From Scortum barcoo (taxonomy: Eukaryota; Chordata; Actinopteri; Centrarchiformes; Terapontidae): 64,000 nt of DNA. The position numbers and the translations under genes were made by a program. The stretch lies in the NCBI GenBank assembly GCA_023238725.1, contig CM041550.1, positions 21,176,086 through 21,240,085 of the forward strand, read 5' to 3'. Positions 1 through 13,100 of the stretch are shown here, one piece after another (the first letter of the stretch is position 1; each line of letters begins with the position of its first letter). The notes beneath the pieces are model-generated. The model was not told where the DNA came from, ran no database searches, and saw only the letters and a program-made list of their open reading frames with translations.

Positions 1-41
1 CACAATTCAATGTTATTGGAAAGTCAGTCAATATCTTAGAG

Positions 42-73
<32 letters not shown>

Positions 74-824
74 CTCAAGCCAAACATCAGAGCCTGCGCT
101 CGCGTTGCATCACTGCTGCTCAATAATGCAACACAACACCTCCAACTCTCACTTCATCTCTCACTCACATTTCATAGAGTAGGGAGCAGCTACCAGTTAA
201 ATTAAACTTAAGTTGCCACAAGGCAGTGATATAATATAGTGTTGGGTAAAATGTTTGTTGTTGTTAGAAGCGATTTTATTTCAATTTCTCAGAGCCCTTT
301 CTAACTTTAAAGTGAGAAATATGCTCAGTATTCCGCCAACGAAAAGGAGCGTTTCATGTGAGGAGGGAGTGGCGGCAGCAGTGTGGAATGACTGGCAAAG
401 GATGCAGGCACATGGACGCTAATACGCCAACGATTCCTGCAAAAACAGTTGCAAGGCCAAACACAAACAAGGAAGAATTTTTTTTCCTTTTTTTTTTGGA
501 GGTCAACTGTGAAATAATTGAGTTGTGGTTTTCTGGGAGAAAGCATCACGATAGGCACCCCGTAAAGCCTGAAACAACTGCATCAACTTCCAAACAGACT
601 GCTGCCGTTTCCCTGTAGTAGGCCTACTGCTGAGAGTCTGACAGAGGGAAATACAGACAAAGCATCCACAAGTCTGGTATGTGTGTGTTTGTGTGTGTCT
701 GAGGGAGTGTGTGTACATGTCAATCCGTCAAAGTCTGGCTGACTTTCAAGAGGTTCTCTGCGATCTCTGCCGATCCCCCTCCATGTGCCTCTGGGAGCGT
801 ACGCGCGTGTCTTCTTGAGCTTAC
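1..824 (-). other. ptpn4: ptpn4 intron after coding exon 11 (runs off the window)
   Basis: The next PTPN4 exon should begin with the rest of a Cys codon followed by a GRTEVQ-like string. I do not see it here, so it lies left of the window. The stretch contains a CA array at 46-73 and otherwise unremarkable sequence. Confidence 0.6.
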
Positions 825-997
825 CAGTATCTGAACTTTGAGCCCAGGGTGAAGTAGTGAGCGAAGAAGTTCTTCTGCGGCGGGATGGGCCGCTCCAGCC
901 TGAAGAAGGTGTGGTGCTCCACGCAGGCCTTCCACAGGTTTTTACAGGCCCGGTAGTTCACCATGTTGAAACCCAGCAGCGTTTCCCGGGTCTCAGT
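825..997 (-). CDS. ptpn4: ptpn4 coding exon 11 (end of FERM, start of FERM-adjacent region)
   Basis: 173 nt, 57 codons plus 2 nt, beginning TETRETLLGF and containing NMVNYRACKNLWKACVEHHT and NFFAHYFTLGSKFRY. Acceptor GCTCACAG, donor GTAAGC. The final FERM helix and the FA linker start here. No following exon is visible in the 824 bases left of it. Confidence 0.94.
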
Positions 998-3731
998 CTG
1001 TGAGCAGGGAGGAGGAGACTACATTTAGTGGGTAAGATTAGTCAACATCAAAGTAAGATATAAGAAACCACAGTGTTTCAAAACAGTGGTCCTCACTCTT
1101 TTTAGTGAGACCCCACAGCTTTGACAGATGAACTCAAGTATAGCTTCCTTTAAGAGCACCTGTCATGTTCTCATTTTAAAATGATTTCAACTGGATATCA
1201 TTTAACACTGGTAATTGTACAAAAATAATGTTAAAATTTTCTGACAAATATACCTGGAAATCAGTTAGGCCTCACTGTTTAACCAAGCCTATTTATTTTC
1301 ATTTCATTCACAGAAACACAGGAAGAAAGACTGCATAAGAAGAAAACTGTAGCAGGTGGACAAGAGGTGAACAACCATGAAAATCCAGAATCAAATGAAT
1401 AAATGCAATCTATTTATTACCAGCTAAATCAAATATTTGCCATGTCAAAAATGAAAGTAAAAGAATTGTATCATCTAACTGTTAAATCTCAGTGACAGAT
1501 TTTTTATTTTTTTTTACAATAAAAAGTAAAGACTTAAAATTTACCAGTATTGTAAAAAGGGTGAGTGACGACTATGTCAATATCTGTGGTGGAAATAAAC
1601 ATCAAGCTGACTGAGAAGTACAAGTACAAGAAGTGTTTATTGTATTGAGATCTGCATGTCAAACAAGGGTTGCAGGACAGAGTGCAGGATTACAGCAGTC
1701 AACCAGGACAGAAACAGCGGGGGGTTAATCTGACACTGATTACACACACATATGCAGACATGGTTCATCTACGGTGCATATATCCATCCACACATTTATG
1801 CAGGCAGTATGTACAGTAAAAACACTCTCTCACACACACACGCACACACACAGGATAAACCCCCTCATCTGTTGACAAACTAGACACAACTGTGGGAGGG
1901 AGGTGGTAGTTAAGAAGTGCATGTGGGTGTGTGTGTGTGTGTGTGTATACATATACACATACCGGCTCTCTTCTTAGCTGGACAAAGAACTGTTTGCACT
2001 TGAAGGAGATTTTCACAATTTTCAACCTGTAAAACAGGACACAAGAACATCCAAAATAGAAGTTAATGTCTTCACAGTTTTACATCTCTAAGTAACTTTA
2101 AAGTTGGTAAAAACCATCTCATTCCTGACATTATAATATGCTATTCTCTATCAGCCTGTGCCAGTCCATCGTTAAAGCTATATGATGTTTACACTGGGTG
2201 AAATATTCAGACTGAAAACTCATAAAAATATGATTTTTACAGCTGAAGAACCACGAACCACAAACAATCTAGAACACAACAGGAGCCATTTCTGGAAAGC
2301 TGACTGTACAGCTGCATCATTCTCATCCACGCTTGTCGCTGCAGTATTTTATAGGATTTTTTTTTTCTGTCATGGATGTCAAAGAGCACAGCCCCAGACC
2401 TACTTTAAGTCCAGGAAAAAAACAGATCTGGCACCTATTTACAGGTCTGGAATCAAGATTGAGATATTTGGTATCTTTGGAAACTTTGGGATAAAAATTG
2501 TACTTTTTTTCTCTTTTACTTATTTATTTATTTATTTATTTTTTTATTGTACAATATTTGGATGCACAGCACAACATTGTATTGACTGACCCTCTGGCAT
2601 ATCAGTGGTATCTCAAAGGGTTCATAGAAAAAAGAAAAAAAATTTATTATATTAATTATTATTTATATACATATTTACTTATTTACAAAATATTTATTCC
2701 ATTTGCCATGTACAAGTTGCAGCTTTGCCATACTGAGCCACACTTGCTCCAGTCCTCCATATTGTGAGCGCTATACAGCTGAGATGCGCACAACACTTCC
2801 TGTTATGCGTTCATAACAGGAAGTGTGGACAGAAGCACAGCAGGTCTAAACTCCTCTTTCAGGAATCAATAAATAGGGTTGTAAAGCACACTTCTCAATG
2901 AATCACCTGTTCTTCAAGTAAGCTGACCCACGAGTCACATCCCAACTGTTCATTTAACCTCCGACCTGTTCCTCCTTCCAGAGCTGGAGGGTGTGGGCTT
3001 ATAAGAGTACGGCCGCACTGGCGTCTCCCTGCGCTTCATTCTTTCTCATCAATCTGTGTATTTTCTAGTCATGCGTCTAAAGAGGCAGAAGCAGTATAAA
3101 ATAATGTTCGAATAAGAAGACCACACACGCGCGTGGCCGCAGCAAGAGGTCTGATGATGAGCAGCGAAGTAACATAATCCCTTCCTAGAGCTCTGTTGCT
3201 GCTGTGACTCATCGCTCCCTGCTAAATATATTTTACATACTTACTCACACACACTAGCATGGACAAACACACACACGCTTATGCAGAGTGTGAGTCATGC
3301 CCCATCTAAGTGTGTCTCATTTGTCAGGCTGCTGTGAACAGAAATAGGAAAGAGGCAAAAAATCTCTCTCTCTCTCTCTCTCATTGTAACTTACGGTTCA
3401 ATGTTATAACAAGAAAGGGGAAACTTGATGAGAAGAGAGGAGAAACGTCATGAGACATGACAGAAATGAAGCAGATGTCGAAATAATGAGGCTTTGTTAA
3501 AGATGAAGAAGGAAAAAATGAAAGAAAAAAAAAAATCAGTGAACGTGGGGTTGAGAGACACTGTTGACTGTCATGTGCGTCTCTCTTTCTCACACATGGT
3601 AGTGGACAGCTGTTTGGGACACCACTGTTGGTCTCTAAATTTAGCTCAACTGACTGGATATGCCCATGCACACACACACACAGACACACACACAGACACA
3701 CACACAGACACACACACAGACACACACACAG

Positions 3732-3763
<32 letters not shown>

Positions 3764-6700
3764 CAGATATTTATTCTCCACTTTAGAGGACTTTGCATTC
3801 ATTTACTTTCACTCACTGACACTTGGCCTAACCTTAACCAAAAAATTCATGGTTTGGCTTTTTGTCCCCAAATGGGAGGCAGGTCCCCAGATTTATGACA
3901 CTGTTCCCCACAATGTCAGTTATACAAAATCCTCCTATCTCCAAACCCTACATGAGCACACACACACTCAAACTCATCTTACCACAAATGTCTTACTGTT
4001 GTCAGACACACAAACACACACAGACACCAGCTGCTACGTGCATTTGGTGTGTGTTAAGCCTACACACGAGTGAATTATCTTCCAGAGTTACAGGGATTTG
4101 AGTAGTTACTATCCAACCCCCGGCACCCATTAACATTTAGCCTCCGACAGTGCAGCAGCAGAGTATGGGAGATTTCCAAGAATCGATGCTTTGGAGAGAG
4201 AACAAGCGCAAGAGATATAAAGAGTGATGAGAGTAAGTTAATTAGACAGAAAGTGGTGGATAAAGAATAAAGAGAAGGGGGGCTAGCAGATTGGATGCCT
4301 AAGATGTTTCCAGGAAACCTCGTTTAACACGAAGCCCCCCCACCCACGGAAAAATCTGGTAGAATCATCTACATAATTCTAGAAAACATCAACTAAGGCT
4401 TAAACATTAATACGCCATGTCGATATTCACTATATGAGAGGTTACCAAAATATTACACAGTGCATTTCTCAGCAAAAAAAAATTGGAGGGAGTTCAAGTG
4501 GAGCTGGCAGCAGATTGATGAACTGAGAGGTGGGCTTGTGATGAGAGCATCTACAGTTTGATTCCACAGATCAGGCAAAATCTGGCTGGCAGGAATGGCA
4601 GAGCTCTCTAGTCTTGTCAACAACGACTGCTTGAACCACAGAAAGCTAGGCAGCAAAGAACAGTGCTTCTAGAATAAAAATATCAATGGAAATAGCTTGT
4701 TTTTTTTCAAGCAGTGCTGTCTTCCACTCATTCACACCTGAGAGCTGGCAGTAGCTTCACTGAAACAGTCGGTTTTCAGCAACCTTGCTTGTGGGCTTCC
4801 AGCAGGTACAATCCAAACTTTTCCTTTCTGTCTCTATTTTGGTCTCCACTAACTAACAGACAGAGGAATTCATCCCCTTGCTACTTAACTAAAACTACAG
4901 ATGGAAATGTTGTGTGAAGAATCTGATTAAGGATTAACAACAGCCCCCCCAATTCCCCCACACACACACACACTTTCCAAGGTGTCCTGCAGGATTCTGC
5001 GATTTCATCGGTTTTAATTGTCTCCACTTTCATTGAAGCACCGATAACTACATATCTACCAAATCCATTCTCGCTGCAACTCCTTCTCACCCCACCCTGA
5101 TCAACTGCCTGACTGAAAATAATTCATGAATGTAAGCCAACTTTCTAAAAGTGAACTGTGGCCAACCTCATATGATCATCTTTGGCCCAGAGGTTCCCAC
5201 CAAAAATACGCAGAACTTTAGTTTCACCATCAGCAACTCTGTCTCCCTTGACACAAAAACTGCCTTTTTTCACTTTTTGTCATTGCGACTTGCTAATTTA
5301 AAACAACAAGAAATAAAACTTGTAGAAACACTTTTTTATGTTTTGTGTGTGTGTGTGTGTGTGTGCGTTACTCACCATGGGAAATAGTTGATCCGTACCC
5401 TGTTCTTGTAAACCACAATGCCAGCGGACATCACCCCAATAAGAATCTCTGTGTTGCTCTGGTCCTGAGGAGAGGGAAAGAGAGTGTGTGAAGGAGTGTG
5501 TGTGTGTATGTGAAGATGGAGACAGGGGAGCAAAGCCAAACTCAGCCGAATGGACGGAGGGGAAAAAAAGAGAGCAAGACATTTTTTGGTAGGCTCCTTC
5601 ACTACACATTGCTGAAACAGACCTGGGTTCAGGCCACAGTTTAACAAACATCTACAATTAGAGAAGGCCCTCCATCATGTTCAAATGTTTGTCCTGACTG
5701 ATTATCTAATCTATAAACGTAACACGATACAGTGCGCAGTGGACATCCTTTGTGTGCAATGTGATACTGATGACAGAGTGACAGAGTCCTGAAACATGGT
5801 TGTCTCGTGTGGATTTATGAAGGCAACAAAATAGATTTTCTTGAAGTTCTGAAAACTGAAAAACCACCCTGGAGACTATAGTACACCTCAGATTGATGTT
5901 TTCTCCCTGTGATGACGGTTCGTAGCTGATGAACCCATGACTTTTGATTCCCTTTACTGCTGCATTTTGAAAATCACAAATATACAATTGAAATGAAAAA
6001 TGAAGTAACAAATCACAAATGTTTAACCCTTTACTCCCATGGGAAAGGCTATTAAAAAAATGTAAAGCTAATCTCCAACCAAATTATGTTTATAATAATA
6101 AACAAATAATGTTTATTTAATTACTTTGTTAAAATACTCAGTATCAAATCATTTTCTGATCTCAGAAAAAAAAAACCTCAGGATACCTGAGCAGGTTTAC
6201 TGTCAGTAAGTTTGAGGACAACTGCTCGTACAGTGTGTTTAAAGTTGAAACCAAGTTTCAACAAGGAAATTTTCACTCCACCATGACGTCATAGTTGACG
6301 CGACAGTTTTTATCCCTTCAGCAGCTGAGGTAAGCGTTCATCTTTTACTCTGGCACAGCAGATGAGATGGGTAATAGTTGAGATTCGCGGCCATCCGACA
6401 GAAATATATGAACCAAATCAATCTAAATGATGACTGTCTGCTACCGTCTGTTCTGGAAGAGCTCAACGCTAATGTGTGGCATTTCTGCGGGATGTGGGCA
6501 TCAACATCAACTGTAAACACGGAGGCTCCTGCAACCTGTTCACATTCCTACTCAGCGACTGCAGGAATGGGAACAGCGTTGAATCAGTCATGTTGTGAGA
6601 GTGGGGTGCCGATTATGAAATTCTGATACCACTGGTTGGAAGTGGATAGGCAGGAAAGTGTCTTGTATTGCTCAGGGTTTTTGTGGGGGAGGGGGAGGGG

Positions 6701-6958
6701 ACAGAGATCACAGACACACTGACATTGCTTTTGCTGGAATAAAAATAAAAACTACGAGGCACCCAACCAACAGCAACAAAGAAACTAGCACAAACTGTAC
6801 ATATAGACATCTTTAAACGCATGCAGCCACACAGGCAAGTGCAAACAGTCACAGAGGAAAACCTTACTTACCCTTGCATAGTGCAGCTCTACCCCGTAGA
6901 GCTCCAGCGTGCGTGCTGTGTTCAAATAATTAAACTCTGACTGGGCAGGAGATAGACC

Positions 6959-7020
<62 letters not shown>

Positions 7021-7114
7021 GAGGTTGGGGGAGCAAAGGGAGTGATGATGACAGGGAATGTGGAGAAGGTAAGAGAAAGGGAAGGGTATGAAAAGAAATA
7101 AAGAAAAGGTGATT

Positions 7115-7183
<69 letters not shown>

Positions 7184-7521
7184 TCATTTCTGTGTGTGTG
7201 TTTGTGTGCCTCTGTATGTATAGGTGCAGTCTAAAGTATGTAAAGTGATGTTTACTTACATATTTCTCTATTAAAAGAAATGAATTCATAATTTTGACAG
7301 TGCTCAATGTGATGTGCACTGATGGCAGAATTAATTAGTTTTACTGCAACAAATGGTGTCATTATAACAATATCTGGCATGACAGTCACTCTGTAGACTC
7401 CTGAACACCATCTTTTTCAGTAATCTTTTTCAAGGCCTGGAATCCAATTAATTTTTGAGTGATTTTCCTGCCACATGCATGTGTATGTGTGTGTTCCTTT
7501 GTGTCAAGTATTTGAATGTCT

Positions 7522-7598
<77 letters not shown>

Positions 7599-10086
7599 TG
7601 TGTGTGTGTGTGAAAGAGAGGGAGATCACTTGTTCGTGTGTCTCTGTACCTGTGCTGCTGGTGATGTTTGGAGACCTCTTTGTGGAAGTCTTGCGGAGGG
7701 TTGGGGATGAAGCAGTACTCCGACAGATAGCCTGCTGTATGCTCCGTTTCAGTATAGTCCCCCAACTCAGCTACAGAGACAGATGGATTATGTCAATGCA
7801 ACAGCACTATCTTAATTCAACAGGCACAGACGAGGACACACACACATAATGGTACGATGACAATAATGACAAAGGGGTCTGTGCTTATTGTGCACAGGTG
7901 TGCTTCATAATTATCCATTCAGAAAAATTATTTTGACACGACTGTAATGAATTGAATTTTTATGTAATGCTGTACTGGGGTGAATTACGTTGTGCTGGAG
8001 GGTACTGGCTGATTAAATAGGTACCCACTATAGAAAAAAACTTTCATATCACACAATCATGACATGTAGTCGCAACACACAACCACTGTATTTGTATATA
8101 ATAAAGAGAGCCTTCCTGTCATTAAAAAACACATACTGGTAGAGCCCAATAGAAGATTAATACAAACAATTCATTAAATGGAACAAATAAGGGACAAAAC
8201 ACAGTTCATATTGCTCTCGTAAACATTTTCTATACTTCAAACTGTCGACTACAACTACCTCTTTAAGTAGTTTTTCAGCAAAATGTACAATTTTCTGTCC
8301 TTACGGCTTATTTTTGGCAGATCTGGCAAAATATACTTTCACTGCCAATATGGCCTATTGGCAATGAAAACCTGTTATTCAACAGTTAATGACCATCTTC
8401 ATTAACAAACAACTCAGGATATGAACGTCTGTATACTTTGGCTCATTATTAACCGAAACAACACCTAACCACTGACATACAGGAATTTTTTTTGTCATCA
8501 TTCTTGGTTAACTTCACACTTGTTAATTGGCCTTCTTTCTTTTACACTCTCTCAGCCAGACATCATCTCACACTTTTCAATCTTTCTGCCATCTTGTTTT
8601 TTTTTTTTTACCTCTGTGGTGTGCATTTGTTTACACAAGAAGGCACTGGAACAATGACAACGGAGGGGGAAAAAATAATGACTCTTCACACCTCAGGTGG
8701 AAATTTTCTCACAGCCTTTAGCAATCCTGTTCTTTTAAGAAAGTATGAATTATCACCACAAGTACATAAAGGATAAGATGCTGGATGTGCACCATGTAAC
8801 CCTGTTAAAATCATATTAGACCAGCAAAGATCCTTCAATGTGTGAACATATACCAAGCTGGTCTAATACATGTTATTCTCACCAGATATAACACATATCA
8901 TGTCAAAAAACTAAATGGCAAATATAGATCAACTAGGAATCCACAACTGTGTTTTTCCTCTTTTATGAATCTATTTCACACAGCAGATGGCTAGAGGCAT
9001 TTAAATTTGTCTCAAAGTAACAAAAGACAAAAAGTAGGATCAAATATATTGATGTTTTTAGTAGTTCAGGAGCGATTGTTGACAACAGGCAGAAATTTAA
9101 AGAGTGAATGATTCCCACATCTCTGGTAGCTCTCAGAACCATCACAGAAAAGGAGCTCAAAGCGAATCCCCAAAGCCATTATCTCACTGCCTAGTGGCTG
9201 AAGCTCAAAAGCATCAATTAACTCAAGTGGTCCCTGGACTAACCTACTAGCCGGCAGCCTAAGCATATTGACCAAAGAATCAATTCTGGCTCACCTGCTT
9301 ATTGATGTGCATGCTGCTCCAGGGAGAAATATACTGTATGTGCAGCCTATAGCTTAGAACAGTAGGTTACTGGTGGTTTCATTTAAGCTGACAACCTGAT
9401 CTCTCTTTGTATATTCATCTTTTAACATGAACACCAAACTCTACTGCAGATTGGCTCAAAGTGGACAGACCAGCTCAAGCTCGAGGCCCCTGATAATGAT
9501 GCTATTGACTGAACGGGACGCAAACAAGACATTCGACTCTACATTTGTGATGATGGATTTACATGCATCGTGGGTAATTATGTCCAAGTGTGTATACTTC
9601 TCCTTTTCCCTCCCAACATCCACCGCTGTCGAGATGAATAAATTAACAGCAGAAACAGTGTGATGCTCCATGAAAACCAGCTCTGAAGATGTAAAAATGT
9701 TCACTTATTGCAGGTATGAAAAGCTGCACCACACAAGCGCACGCCTACCTTTGAAATAAACAAAAAAAAAAAAAAAGACCTATTTCAAGATATTTTTTTT
9801 TTTTGCCAAAATGTGTCATTTCTGAGGAGGGGGTTGCTATGGTTTCCAAAACAAAATTCAGTCAGTTTCAAACAAGAATTAAGGTCTACCGGGTGGGATT
9901 TGTGGTGTTTTGAGAATGCAAGCTTTAGTGTGGGATTTAGAGTGATCAGCGCTGGGCCAGAGTTAACTGAATTAGCAACATAGCAGCTGCTTCAAGCCGT
10001 TTTTCCCCAAAGCAAACATTTATCTTCATAATCTGGGCTGGCACTGAGCGAAGTGACAACACGGACCTAGCTACAGAGTATGCTTG

Positions 10087-10117
<31 letters not shown>

Positions 10118-13100
10118 CGGGGCAAAGTTAAAGCATTGGTGTCATGATGTCGGTAGTCTAGGCCAAATCTCCTCTCTGACCTATATACTGTAGCACTGCA
10201 AATTCCCCACAAAATATGCCAGAGAGGTGGAGGACAGAAAGAGAGAGAGAGAACAAGGAGGCAAGGGGGAATAAGAGAGAGGGGGGTAAAGGGGGTAAGC
10301 AGAGAGGGAAGAGAAAGACTAAACAGAGATAAAAGAAAGAAACAGAGGGCAAAACAGGCAGCATGAAAACAATGAGGAGCAGTAAAAGAGTAAAAGCGAG
10401 TGAGACAGACAGACAGGCCACTGTGTCAGGGGTCATTATTCTGATGACAGAGGGGCCCAGTCAGCATTTAACCCACACGCTAAACCACAACGGCGGGCGA
10501 GATTGGCACTTAGGCTGAACGTGCACTGGAGTACACTGGTCTGCAGGTCTGAAAAGATGTTTTTAAGCAGTGTTTTTGAAAAAGGAAATGTGGGCCACGA
10601 GGTGATGAAACAGCGTTGTAAGCAAGGAACAACACACAGCTATATCATTTATTGTGTTGCCAACCACACGCTGTATTAAAGTGTCTACAATGTAAGTGTT
10701 TACATTTATTTATTTGCCCTTTCAGCGATCCTGCGCAACAATTTCAGAAATTGGGGTGCTCAATAAATTAGGAGGAAATAAAGGATCATTCACAATTGTC
10801 ACTGTTCACATTCCCATTTCAACTGTACATTGTTTGAAAAAAAGATTTTGACTAGTCCCAACTGTAAAAATCGAACCACAATCACATTGAATATTTATAC
10901 CACTGTGAATAATATCAAATATAACCAGAGAGCTTAATTGAATCATAATGGCTTCAGAGCACCAGCTACAAATGCACTGGAGTGACCACAGTCATTACAT
11001 TTAACAGCGTGTGTAGCTAAAGAGAGGCCTAATGAATTGCCTTTCCATCATTAAAAGTGTGGAGTGGATGTATCCGGGGAGAGCTACTTACATTGAACAG
11101 CATAGGATGCCAGCAGTGCGGCTGTGTTATGTGGACACGGTAATCTGGAAGCCGCAGGAACACACGCAAACACACACGCACACACAGATGGAGATATTCA
11201 GCTTTGGATCAATGCAAAAAGTATGTAAGTGCTTTTCCAAGAGAATTACTGTTTTATTCAAACAAACAAGAAGATGTAATGCTTATTTTTTTACGCACAT
11301 TGGGTGTGTTTCTACATTGGCCCAATGAGCTTGTGTGTATGTCTATGTATATAAACCAACGCATAATCAGAGCGACAAAAATGTCCGCTCTGTGTGTACA
11401 GCAACATCTGATACACCAAAGAAGACATACTCACCTTCCAGTAAGTATATCCTGCTTGATCTGAAGAAAATATTGATACCTGGGGGGGGGAAGAACACGC
11501 TGCATGAGAATAAAAGACCAGGGAACCATTCCTGCCCTTTAAACTGAATACAATGTGATGTATAGAGAAGCAGTCAACAGATGACACAACAAATATTAAT
11601 GAAAGCAAATATTAAGACTGCAGTTACACTGAAATTTAAGGGAAGATAAAAATATCACACTGGCAATGCTTTAAGGAGCCCTTCCTCAGCCAAGCTCTTG
11701 TAATCAGCATTGTAGATGTGCACTACACTGTCGATGTCATAAACATAGTCTGTGTGTTTTGGTCATGACTTCAATGTACAATACAGCGGATCAGCATGTC
11801 AGATCTAAGGCTCACTTTTTACTGTTTCGAGCTGTATACGGAGTGTCGATAAGACTCGGGGAGGCCACGGCTGAGAGGCTGAAATAAACACCAGGCGGAA
11901 AAGGCGATACGGTGCTGCGACGCCTCCTCTGCATGTTGCTTATGTGGAACGCAGTGTTGCGGACCTTATGTTAGCAGAACTGTGGGTTGGAGTCCACACT
12001 ACGGTCTTGATATGAAGCACAGCGGCTTCTTTTTTTTTTTTTTTTTTAATTTAACGAGCCTGCATCAGCGAAAGAATGAAGCTCTGGTCTCGGGAATCCA
12101 TTTGCAATGATCAGATCTAAAAGCTCTTTGCACAAAAGCAATTTGTACATAACTACATACATTTGTACATAACTTGTACTTTTACTTGAAATTTATAGAA
12201 AAGAAATATACATATAATATTTTTTCTTCTGCAATGATGATCTCTGGGACATTGCAGTCCCCACCTGCATCTGAGTGTTACACAGTAAATCAATCTCAAT
12301 GAACCTGTTCAATTCAAATATTTCTCTACTCCTGGTAATTGTACTAAGTGACAGGTAACAACAGTTTGATCTGATGATAAATCTGCTCTAAAATATCGAC
12401 ATACACACTTTACTGGTTGTTAAATGTCTATGATTCTACCTGGAATCGGAAGCTACGCTGATGGCTTTGGTTGTTACATGCCTCCTCAAAAATACAGCTG
12501 TTACGCATTTCCTACATGTTTCTAAAGGTGGTAGAGATTGATGAGAGTGAATACAACAAGAAACAAACTGGAAAAATACTTTTTCACTAAGACACATCTC
12601 ACAGAGCCATTTCCACTGAAAACCATCTGCTGCCCCAGATTCCTGTTCCCTGTTTCTGAATGAAACAACCTAAACACAGCCACTGTACGACAGTATCTCA
12701 TATTCAGCAGCAAAACAAGTTGGACACACCCACCTCACAACCTGAATGAAACACTGCAAACACAGTTACTGTGGGGAATATAATTATGCACGATAACCCC
12801 CTGTTGAACCTTTGTATCGAGTATGAATCCAGCCCCTCATCTCCAAACTGAACACTTTTCCATCAGATAGTATTTAACATTTGTGTGATATTGAGTTAAT
12901 ATTGAGCTTTTTTTTTTTTTGTCTGCAATATGAACACTTACCGTGTGTATTCTTCCTGAAGTTTATTGGGGTCTGTCACAAAGAATTTGACTCTGAAGCT
13001 CAAATTATGGGGAGACCCTCCTGGAAAAAATGATGGCTGACAGTTAGAGGGGGAAACAACACAGCCAATCTGTGAGTGGATGCCACATATCGTGATTGCT

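Larger units (their letters stand above)
2027..5375 (-). other. ptpn4: ptpn4 intron between coding exons 9 and 10
   Basis: About 3.3 kb. It contains a perfect inverted repeat at 2793-2826 with paired ETS motifs, a CACACAGA-type array at 3669-3759, a short TC array near 3365-3382 and a TTTA repeat near 2520-2540. No exon or independent gene is supported. Confidence 0.55.

Noticed and set aside
3494..4101. Overlapping plus-strand frames through the CACACAGA array
   Set aside because: Thr/His-rich translations of a microsatellite inside a ptpn4 intron.
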